A DNA stretch of 28,473 nucleotides, from NCBI GenBank assembly GCA_045580005.1, contig JAZNMZ010000032.1, positions 1 through 28,473 of the forward strand, read 5' to 3'. The stretch comes from UMGS1052 sp045580005. GTDB lineage: Bacteria > Bacillota > Clostridia > Oscillospirales > CAG-382. A program made the translations under genes and the position numbers. Below are positions 21,744-28,473 of the stretch, in pieces; positions within the stretch are counted from its first letter, which is position 1, and the number at the start of each line of letters is the position of its first letter. Under the pieces are notes generated by a model that did no database searches, was not told where the DNA came from, and was given only the letters and a program-made list of their open reading frames with translations.

Positions 21744-23636
21744 ATGATAAGATTAGATGTAAGTCATTGGAAAGATTCACAATACAAAGAAGGAACACTA
21801 TTGTTTGTTCAAACCTTTTTAGAAAGTGTTTTTATATATTCATTTGATTCTTATAAAGCACCCGCATTAAATATGCATTTTTTGTGTTATGATTTTTCTA
21901 GCACGGTTAGATTGGTCGAACAACGTGTTATGAGCAAAGGAAATCTTATTCCGTTGTATGAGGAGTTGGATTATAATTTAGATAATAATGTATCTATGCA
22001 AAACTTCCAAATTGATAAAGAGTCGTTTTATTCATTTAAGGACAAACATGGAAACTTTTATTCAATAGAGAAAAACACAAATAGCAAAAATGATAATCAG
22101 TCAGAAGAATCGCCTTATAAGGTGAATAAGAAAATAAAAGATTCTGTCGGTTATCTGTTGAATTTATTTGAAACAGATTCGAGTTATATTAACAATTTGC
22201 TAACTCTTTTGGTGGAAAATATAAAAGCGGAAGAATTCAATTTTGTAAATATGCAAAATATTGTTGAATTAACACGGTGTATATCCACAGAGTTAATAAA
22301 TGCAGGATATAGCAAAATATATCTTTATGAAACCATTCTAGAACATTTTTTCAACAGTGAAAATGAAATATCGAATAATATTGAACACCTGTCTGATTTT
22401 ATAAAGTTGGTTAATTTAAAAAGAAAACAGTATAAGGTTGTTTTAGGTATTAATGGAAAATCGTATAATTTTTTGGAAAATACTGTATCTTGCAAATTTA
22501 AGAAAGCAAGAGGAAAAGCAAAATCTATATATAATATTCAAAACGGATGGATTTGCGAAGTAGATGATGTTTTTGCTTTGGATTCATACGCTGCACAGCA
22601 AGAAGCAATGCGACAAATACAACCCATCATTTCTATTCAGAAAATTGCAAAGCATTCGCAAAAAAATTATATTTCAAACAAGTCACGTGTGATTGACAAA
22701 AATAACAATATAAGCAAGTTGGTAAATAAAAATTACAATCCGATGCGTGTAGGAACAGATAAGACAAACGATTTGGCGAAAACGAATATGTTATCCGTAA
22801 TACAAAATATTTCCCAAATTCCATATTCGTTCTTTAAAATGATAGAATTGCATTCATCAGCATTGGATAACAAAGATAAAACGAATCAATTATTAAACCT
22901 TTGGACTATCATAGAAATATTTGTTGAAACTGACATTAGTGATAATGACAAGATTAATCAAATTTGCAATGCGTTGACTACCATTCTATGTGCGGATTAT
23001 ATTAGTATAAAACTAGTGACACTTTTTAAAGATATGAATTCCTGTTGTCCGAAAGTTTTGGAAGAGTATTTGCCAAATATAGAAATTGGTGATGATTTAT
23101 ATAAAAAATTTCTCGCACTAATTTCAATAAAAAAATATGAAAAAGAATTCAATGAGATGATTGAAAAACTTGATGACTGTCCTTTGATTAAGTTTAGACT
23201 TGCGGAGTTTCATAATGTGATTTTCAAAGATTCACTGGGAATATTAGAATGTTTAGAAAAACATTCTCAAAGATTGAAATGGCACATAATGAGGATATAT
23301 CGAAACAGAAATATGATAGTACATGATGGAGAACATATGCCTTATATAAATACCATTATCGAAAATCTTCATTATTATGTAGATGCCATATTCAGCAAAA
23401 TGATGACCTATTATAAAAGTGGTTTCTTTACTACAAATAATATATTATTAGATTTAAAAAACCGCGAATTCATGTATTATAAACTCCTCGGGAAAAAGAC
23501 TGAAAACAAAAAGAAAAATATCGCCGTGGAAATAACAGAAGAAAACTATTTAGAATTAATCTTAGGTAACTCTACATACGATGTCAGCGTTAGAATCATA
23601 GAAGATGAGGAAAAAGACAAAACACTAACATCATAA
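21744..23636 (+). CDS. Large protein with C-terminal HEPN-like RNase motif (gene H)
   Basis: 630 residues; GAGGT lies just before ATG 21744. The gene is clearly AT-richer than its neighbours. I recognise no domain in the first 450 residues, which look mixed alpha/beta then helical. Near the C-terminus, RNRNMIVHDG gives R522-N523-x3-H527. This is the Rx4-6H motif of HEPN RNases, in a helical setting (about 480-560) that fits an ApeA/AbiU-type HEPN domain. HEPN proteins in restriction islands commonly act as RNA-cleaving abortive-infection effectors or anticodon nucleases kept silent by the restriction complex. Here the gene sits between the ATPase and hsdR in the same direction. The motif is clear; the antiphage role and target RNA are inference. 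It could instead be a non-catalytic HEPN adaptor. Confidence 0.65.
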   Translation: MIRLDVSHWKDSQYKEGTLLFVQTFLESVFIYSFDSYKAPALNMHFLCYDFSSTVRLVEQRVMSKGNLIPLYEELDYNLDNNVSMQNFQIDKESFYSFKDKHGNFYSIEKNTNSKNDNQSEESPYKVNKKIKDSVGYLLNLFETDSSYINNLLTLLVENIKAEEFNFVNMQNIVELTRCISTELINAGYSKIYLYETILEHFFNSENEISNNIEHLSDFIKLVNLKRKQYKVVLGINGKSYNFLENTVSCKFKKARGKAKSIYNIQNGWICEVDDVFALDSYAAQQEAMRQIQPIISIQKIAKHSQKNYISNKSRVIDKNNNISKLVNKNYNPMRVGTDKTNDLAKTNMLSVIQNISQIPYSFFKMIELHSSALDNKDKTNQLLNLWTIIEIFVETDISDNDKINQICNALTTILCADYISIKLVTLFKDMNSCCPKVLEEYLPNIEIGDDLYKKFLALISIKKYEKEFNEMIEKLDDCPLIKFRLAEFHNVIFKDSLGILECLEKHSQRLKWHIMRIYRNRNMIVHDGEHMPYINTIIENLHYYVDAIFSKMMTYYKSGFFTTNNILLDLKNREFMYYKLLGKKTENKKKNIAVEITEENYLELILGNSTYDVSVRIIEDEEKDKTLTS

Positions 23637-23651
23637 AATATTTTACCATCT

Positions 23652-23682
23652 AACTTCCGATAATTTTTGATTATGGGAAGTT
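23652..23682 (+). promoter_or_regulatory. Hairpin between the HEPN gene and hsdR
   Basis: AACTTCC (23652-23658) pairs with GGAAGTT (23676-23682), and ATAAT with ATTAT inside, with one mismatch and a 5-nt loop. It ends just before the hsdR ribosome binding site (AAAGGAAGG). No T-run follows, so it is not a classic terminator. It may be an operator, an RNA processing site or a structure tuning hsdR translation. Confidence 0.45.
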
Positions 23683-23699
23683 GAGAAAGGAAGGATGTC

Positions 23700-26069
23700 A
23701 TGAGTTCAATACTTGACAAAAAACAAATGACAGAAGAAGATATAAAACTTCAATACATAACTCCTGCAATTCAAGGCAAATGGGGTCTTGAAAGGATGAC
23801 TATGGAAACAAAGATTACTGACGGACGGATAAATTTGCGAGGTAATCTTGTTTCAAGAGAAAAACCTAAAAAGGCGGATTATGTTCTTTATCTCAACAAA
23901 GGCAAACCAATTGCCATAGTTGAAGCAAAGGACAACAATCACAGCATTTCACACGGATTGCAACAGGCAAAGACCTATGCACAGATGTTAGATGTTCCTT
24001 TTGCATACAGTTCAAATGGAGACGGATTTTGCGAACACGATTTTCTGACGGGAGAAGAAAGAACCTTTGGTCTTGATGAATTCCCGACTATTGATGAATT
24101 GACTTCAAGATGGGAACTCGGCGCTAACAAAGGTGAAGGCATTTCCGAACCCGAAAAGAAAATTATCAATCAACCATATTATTCAAGTCAGAATACATAT
24201 GACCCAAGATACTATCAGCGTAATGCTGTAAATAAGACGGTAGAAGCAATTGCAAGAGGACAGAACCGTCTATTGCTTGTAATGGCAACAGGCACAGGAA
24301 AAACCTATACAGCATTTCAAATCGTCTATCGCTTGCTGAAAAGCGGTTTGAAGAAGAAGGTTCTCTATCTTGCAGACAGAAACATCCTTGTCGATCAATC
24401 AATTCAGCAGGATTTCTCTCCGCTTGAAAAGACAATACATAAAATCAACTTTGCAAAAGATGACCCGACTACGATAACATCTCACGAAGTATATTTCTCT
24501 CTTTATCAGCAATTGGCAGGCAATGAAGAGAATGATGAAGATGATGCAGGTGAAGAAACAGTTGCACGCTTTTCAAAACTTTTCAGAGAAGATTTCTTTG
24601 ACCTGATTATTGTAGATGAGTGTCATAGAGGTTCTGCAAAAAAGGACAGCAATTGGCGTAAAATCCTTGATTATTTTAAGACGGCAACTCAGATTGGTAT
24701 GACAGCAACTCCAAAAGAAACAAAGTATATTTCAAACATTGACTACTTTGGAGAACCCGTATATACATATAGTCTCCGTGAAGGTATTGAAGATGGTTTC
24801 CTTGCTCCTTTCAAGGTTATCAATGTAAAAACCGATATTGGAGACGGATGGAGACCTTATAAGGGACAACTTGATAAAAACGGGAATGAAATTGAAGATA
24901 GAATTTACTCCAACAGTGATTTTGACTATAACATCATTCTTGAAGATCGCACATATGAAGTAGCAAAAGAAATTACAGACTACTTAAAGAGCACTGACCG
25001 TATGCAAAAGACCATTGTGTTCTGTGCTACGGAAGAACACGCAGAGCGTATGAGAGTTATGCTAAACAACTTAAACTCAGATATGAGCAAAGAGAACCCT
25101 GACTACGTTGTCCGTATAACAGGGTCGGATACATATGGTAAGAGTAAACTTGATTATTTTATTTCGGTATCTTCTCCTTATCCTGTAATTGCTACAACCT
25201 CAAAATTGCTCTCTACGGGTGCAGACTGCAAGATGACCAAACTTATTGTCCTTGATGAAATGATTAGTTCTATGACCGAATTTAAGCAAATTATAGGTAG
25301 AGGAACTCGTCTCCGTCAAAAAGAAGGCAAAACTCATTTTGTGGTTATGGATTTCAGAAATGTTACCCGTTTGTTTGCTGACCCCGAATGGGACGGTCCG
25401 ATAGAAATGGTAGATGGATATGACCCTGAGCATAAACCAACTCCAAGACCACCCAAACCAGGAACAGGTGACGATCCGAATCCACCACCAACAGTAGATA
25501 AATATATTGTTGATGAAAATGGTTGTGATGTACATATTACGGGCAAAACCGTAGCGGTTTATGATGCTAATGGTAAATTGCTCCGTCAGGAAAGTATAGT
25601 CGATTACACAAAATCAAATATTCTTGGCAAGTATGCTTCTCTTGACAACTTCATTCTTCAATGGACAAGCGAAGAAAAGAAAGAAGTTATCAAAGACCTT
25701 CTTACAGAGCAAGGCATTGACCTTGAACAGATGAAAGCAGACCAAGGTATGACAGATGTAGATGACTTTGATTTCATTTGCCACGTTGCTTTTGACAAGA
25801 AACCACTTACACGCAAAGAACGTGCTAACAATGTTAAAAAGCGAGACTTTTTAAGCAAGTACAGCGGTGTTGCAAGAGAGGTTCTCGAAGCATTGCTTGA
25901 TAAGTATATGAATACGGGCATCTATGAAATTGAGAAAACCGAAGTGCTTCAACTTGACCCATTCAAGAGACTTGGCAAACCATCAAAAATTGCAAGTTTC
26001 TTTGGTGGCAAAGAAGGTTATCTGAAAGCAATACGGGAACTTGAAATGGAATTATATAAAGCAAGTTAA
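23700..26069 (+). CDS. hsdR: Type I restriction enzyme R subunit, HsdR
   Basis: 789 residues, the usual size for compact EcoEI-like R subunits. The N-terminal nuclease domain has the PD-(D/E)xK residues D60 and E75-A-K77 (IVEAKD). The SF2 translocase motor follows, with Walker A MATGTGKT (195-202, K201), DECH at 306-309 and motif III MTATP. The second RecA half contains IIGRGTRLR. The C-terminal part after a proline-rich linker (about 580-600) is the EcoEI_R-type helical region that docks on HsdM/HsdS. The enzyme cuts unmethylated DNA away from the recognition site after ATP-driven translocation. All key residues are present, so it should be active. It precedes the Mrr-like gene by 24 bases and is part of the same operon as hsdM and hsdS. 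Confidence 0.95.
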   Translation: MSSILDKKQMTEEDIKLQYITPAIQGKWGLERMTMETKITDGRINLRGNLVSREKPKKADYVLYLNKGKPIAIVEAKDNNHSISHGLQQAKTYAQMLDVPFAYSSNGDGFCEHDFLTGEERTFGLDEFPTIDELTSRWELGANKGEGISEPEKKIINQPYYSSQNTYDPRYYQRNAVNKTVEAIARGQNRLLLVMATGTGKTYTAFQIVYRLLKSGLKKKVLYLADRNILVDQSIQQDFSPLEKTIHKINFAKDDPTTITSHEVYFSLYQQLAGNEENDEDDAGEETVARFSKLFREDFFDLIIVDECHRGSAKKDSNWRKILDYFKTATQIGMTATPKETKYISNIDYFGEPVYTYSLREGIEDGFLAPFKVINVKTDIGDGWRPYKGQLDKNGNEIEDRIYSNSDFDYNIILEDRTYEVAKEITDYLKSTDRMQKTIVFCATEEHAERMRVMLNNLNSDMSKENPDYVVRITGSDTYGKSKLDYFISVSSPYPVIATTSKLLSTGADCKMTKLIVLDEMISSMTEFKQIIGRGTRLRQKEGKTHFVVMDFRNVTRLFADPEWDGPIEMVDGYDPEHKPTPRPPKPGTGDDPNPPPTVDKYIVDENGCDVHITGKTVAVYDANGKLLRQESIVDYTKSNILGKYASLDNFILQWTSEEKKEVIKDLLTEQGIDLEQMKADQGMTDVDDFDFICHVAFDKKPLTRKERANNVKKRDFLSKYSGVAREVLEALLDKYMNTGIYEIEKTEVLQLDPFKRLGKPSKIASFFGGKEGYLKAIRELEMELYKAS

Positions 26070-26093
26070 ACAACTTGCAATAAGGAGTATTTT

Positions 26094-26717
26094 ATGGAGC
26101 AAGAATATGTTTGCAGTATCACCCCAACTGAATACGAAAAGTATTGTTTGGAGATTTTGAAAGGATATGCGGAAAAAGAAAATCTTAAAGATTTTTCAAT
26201 CAAACACAATGTGAAAATTCCTGCAACAGATGGAACTTATCAAATTGATGTGTATGCAACTTTCACAGCTCTGAATACAGAAATTCAAATTTTATGTGAA
26301 TGTAAACAATATTCTCATCCTGTGAGTAGAGAAAAAGTTGCAGTGTTGAATGATAAATTACAAAGTTTATCCGCTCAGAAAGGAATTCTGATGTCAACAA
26401 GCGGTTTTCAAAGCGGGGCTATTGAATATGCAAAGGTACATAAAATAGCATTGATTCATGTTTATGACAGAGGTTGCGATTTCCTATCTCACTCCAATGG
26501 TTCTACTGAATATGACGAAGATGACCCATTTATGTATGGTGAGAAACATCTTCCGCCGTATGTAGCAATTGATTGCACTGATGAAAACGAAGAGCAAAAC
26601 AAAGTATATCCAACTAAAAGTATGATTAGGAAAATTTATGCTGAGATGGATCGTTTGATAAACGAGCAGTATGGTGTTTCAATCAATTTTCCTAATTTAG
26701 ATGAAAGCGAAGGTTAA
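26094..26717 (+). CDS. Mrr-like restriction endonuclease (accessory gene J)
   Basis: 207 residues; AAGGAG precedes ATG. The first 130 residues form an Mrr_cat-type nuclease domain: a helix with the YEKYCLEILKGY pattern, D52 in QIDVY, and E69-C70-K71 in ILCECKQY, giving D-x16-ExK. Then comes the typical strand-helix pattern around GILMSTSGFQSGAIEYAK. The catalytic residues look complete. Residues 140-207 are acidic and unassigned. Mrr nucleases usually cut methylated DNA; here the gene sits between hsdR and hsdM, so it may add a second cutting activity. It could alternatively be regulated by the type I complex so that the host's own methylation is spared. The nuclease call is good; the specificity is unknown. 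Confidence 0.85.
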   Translation: MEQEYVCSITPTEYEKYCLEILKGYAEKENLKDFSIKHNVKIPATDGTYQIDVYATFTALNTEIQILCECKQYSHPVSREKVAVLNDKLQSLSAQKGILMSTSGFQSGAIEYAKVHKIALIHVYDRGCDFLSHSNGSTEYDEDDPFMYGEKHLPPYVAIDCTDENEEQNKVYPTKSMIRKIYAEMDRLINEQYGVSINFPNLDESEG

Positions 26718-26721
26718 ATTT

Positions 26722-28203
26722 ATGAGTTTATCAAATTTTGTAAAAAGAATTAGAGATATAATGCGGAATGATGCGGGTATCAATGGTGATGCTCAGCGTA
26801 TTGAACAGATGGCGTGGATGCTTTTCTTGAAAGTTTATGATGCCAAGGAAAGCGATTGGGAATTTGATGATGACGGATATGTTTCCATCATTCCCGATAA
26901 TTGCCGTTGGAGTAATTGGGCGGTTGATGACCGTAGCGGTAATGCTATGACAGGAGATGTTCTTCTTGATTTTGTCAATAACACACTGTTCCCGACACTT
27001 AAAAACCTTGATGTGAACAAGGAAACACCCATCAAAAAGTCTATTGTAAAGACAACATTTGAAGATGCCAACAACTATATGAAAGACGGTGTTCTTCTTC
27101 GTCAGATTATCAACATCATTGATGAACTTGATTTAGGCGATTATGAAGAAAGTCATGCATTTGGCGTTATTTATGAAACAATTCTGAAAGAATTGCAAAG
27201 TGCAGGTTCTTCGGGTGAATACTACACCCCTCGTGCAGTTACAGACTTTATGGCAAAGATGATAAAACCTCAGATTGGCGAGAATGTTGCCGATTTTGCG
27301 TGTGGAACAGGCGGTTTCTTGACAAGTTGGTTAAATGAATTACTTCCACTTGTAAAAACAACCGAGGATCAAGAGAAGTTTGATAACTCCATTTACGGAA
27401 TTGAGAAAAAGCAATTCCCGTATATGCTTTGTATCACCAATATGCTTCTTCACGGCATTGATGTTCCGAAGATTTATCATAACAACTCACTTTTAAGAGA
27501 TGTCCTTGACTATACGGAAGATGACCAATTTGAAGTTATTCTTATGAACCCTCCTTACGGCGGAAATGAGAAAAACGAAGTTAAAAATCACTTCCCGTCT
27601 GACTTAGCAAGCAGTGAGACGGCAGACCTTTTTATGTCTGTTATTATGTACAGATTGAAGAAAAACGGACGAGCAGCGGTTATTTTGCCTGATGGTTTCT
27701 TATTTGGTACAGATAATGCAAAGATGTCAATTAAGAAAAAACTCTTTTCTGAGTTCAATCTTCATACAGTTATCCGTATGCCTCACAGTGTCTTTGCTCC
27801 ATACACTTCTATTACTACTAATATTTTGTTCTTTGACAGAACAAAACCAACAGAAGAAACTTGGTTCTACCGTCTTGATATGCCTGATGGATACAAGAAC
27901 TTTTCAAAGACCAAACCTATGGAATTAAAACACTTTGCTCCTGCTATGGAATGGTGGAACAACCGTGAAGAAATAACTGTTGATGGTTTTGATAAGGCAA
28001 AGAAATTCACAGCGGCAGAAATAGCGGAAAAGAACTATAACATTGACCTTTGTGGTTATCCTCACGAGGAAGAAGAAATTTTGCCCCCGAAAGAACTTAT
28101 ACAGCAGTATCAGGAAAAGAGAGCAAGTTTGAATGCCGACATTGACAGAATTCTTGAACAGATTACAGACATTCTTGGCATCAACATTACGGAGGAAGAA
28201 TGA
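26722..28203 (+). CDS. hsdM: Type I modification methyltransferase subunit, HsdM
   Basis: 493 residues from ATG 26722, chosen over in-frame ATG 26701 because GAAGG (26709-26713) lies 8 bases upstream and overlap with the preceding gene is avoided. The N-terminal helical HsdM_N domain (about 1-130) leads to GEYYTPRAV, the family hallmark before the methyltransferase fold. AdoMet motif I is DFACGTGGF (191-199) and catalytic motif IV is NPPY (276-279). This marks an N6-adenine methyltransferase. It modifies the sequence chosen by HsdS and is required for both host protection and assembly of the restriction complex. The stop TGA overlaps the hsdS ATG, indicating coupled translation. Confidence 0.95.
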   Translation: MSLSNFVKRIRDIMRNDAGINGDAQRIEQMAWMLFLKVYDAKESDWEFDDDGYVSIIPDNCRWSNWAVDDRSGNAMTGDVLLDFVNNTLFPTLKNLDVNKETPIKKSIVKTTFEDANNYMKDGVLLRQIINIIDELDLGDYEESHAFGVIYETILKELQSAGSSGEYYTPRAVTDFMAKMIKPQIGENVADFACGTGGFLTSWLNELLPLVKTTEDQEKFDNSIYGIEKKQFPYMLCITNMLLHGIDVPKIYHNNSLLRDVLDYTEDDQFEVILMNPPYGGNEKNEVKNHFPSDLASSETADLFMSVIMYRLKKNGRAAVILPDGFLFGTDNAKMSIKKKLFSEFNLHTVIRMPHSVFAPYTSITTNILFFDRTKPTEETWFYRLDMPDGYKNFSKTKPMELKHFAPAMEWWNNREEITVDGFDKAKKFTAAEIAEKNYNIDLCGYPHEEEEILPPKELIQQYQEKRASLNADIDRILEQITDILGINITEEE

Positions 28204-28473
28204 TGACAGGTCAGCAATTAAAAAACTCAATATTGCAGATGGCAGTTCAGGGAAAACTTGTTCCTCAAGACCCGACTGACGAACCTGCCTCTGTCCTTTT
28301 AGAGCGTATTCGTCAGGAGAAAGATGCTCTTATTAAAGAGGGCAAAATCAAGAAAGAAAAGAACCCGTCTGTCATTTTTCGTGGTGCCGATAATTTGCCT
28401 TATGAGAAAGTTGGTAATTCTGAACCCATCTGCATAGCAGATGAAGTTCCTTTTGAGATTCCCGATAGTTGGG
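28203..28473 (+). CDS. hsdS: Type I specificity subunit, HsdS (partial, 5' end)
   Basis: The frame starts at ATG 28203, overlapping the hsdM stop as TGATG, and runs open to the window edge for 90 codons. It begins MTGQQLKNSILQMAVQGKLV followed by PQDPTDEPASVLLERIRQEK. This is the characteristic N-terminal conserved helix of many HsdS proteins, and the end approaches IPDSW, which normally opens the first target-recognition domain. HsdS chooses the two half-sites of the DNA target. Its recognition domains are outside the window, so the specificity cannot be inferred. Confidence 0.92.
   Translation, partial: MTGQQLKNSILQMAVQGKLVPQDPTDEPASVLLERIRQEKDALIKEGKIKKEKNPSVIFRGADNLPYEKVGNSEPICIADEVPFEIPDSW

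Larger units (their letters stand above)
19843..28473. mobile_element. Inserted genomic island, left end (right end outside window)
   Basis: The island appears to start where spoVT homology ends, about 19836-19845, and continues past the window edge. It carries about 540 bp of non-coding DNA, then an ATPase gene, a HEPN protein gene and a type I restriction-modification operon. The DNA is visibly AT-richer than the genes to the left, most strongly in the HEPN gene. TTGCGGCA (19893-19900) and TTGTGGCA near 19957 form a similar pair of short motifs close to the end, as seen for recombinase arm sites, but this is weak. No recombinase gene is visible, so the type of element cannot be stated. Confidence 0.6.

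Noticed and set aside
19843..28473. Island as an insertion sequence
   Set aside because: No transposase, terminal inverted repeat or target duplication can be seen, and the cargo is far larger than an IS.

Overview
The window looks like a piece of chromosome from a spore-forming Clostridia-class Firmicute, probably a gut anaerobe; I cannot name the genus. The evidence is the last 29 codons of spo0A at the left edge, an interrupted spoVT start near 19.74 kb, strong AAGGAG-type ribosome binding sites and low-to-moderate GC by eye. All coding is on the + strand except one acyltransferase gene.

Left part (1-15310). After spo0A and two tandem terminators, a sigma-A-like promoter drives four tightly spaced large genes. 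They encode (A) a secreted, membrane-anchored von Willebrand factor A (VWA) protein, (B) a 1281-residue tubulin-like protein, (C) a two-helix membrane protein with coiled coil and no recognised family, and (D) a 1745-residue membrane protein. Protein D joins membrane helices, a helicase-like region without a visible Walker A, an MZB/DUF1998-like segment, a Cys4 cluster, a possible degenerate DA1-like segment and an intact-looking transglutaminase-type Cys/His/Asp triad. The operon ends in a perfect 17-bp terminator. I recognise no characterised system with this composition, and it is the best candidate for an undescribed system here: an envelope sensor coupled to a cytoplasmic polymer and a membrane-bound effector.

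Middle (15311-19742). A separate strong promoter drives gene E, a TIR/DUF4062-like domain protein with ten near-identical 46-residue TPR units (138-bp DNA repeats). It is followed by a bidirectional terminator and a convergent acyltransferase-3 membrane protein (F).

Right part (19743-28473). spoVT is intact for 33-34 codons and then runs into unrelated, AT-richer DNA. I read this as the left edge of an inserted island whose right end lies outside the window. The island begins with about 500 bp of non-coding DNA, including a promoter, a series of stem-loops and a terminator that together suggest a ~200-nt structured RNA. It then carries a defence cassette: an AAA_14/DUF4143 ATPase, a large protein with a HEPN RNase motif, HsdR, an Mrr-like endonuclease, HsdM and the start of HsdS. 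The last five genes form a tightly spaced type I restriction-modification operon with two accessory inserts.

No tRNA, rRNA, CRISPR array, integrase or transposase was seen. Domain assignments come from motif reading only; no searches were run.
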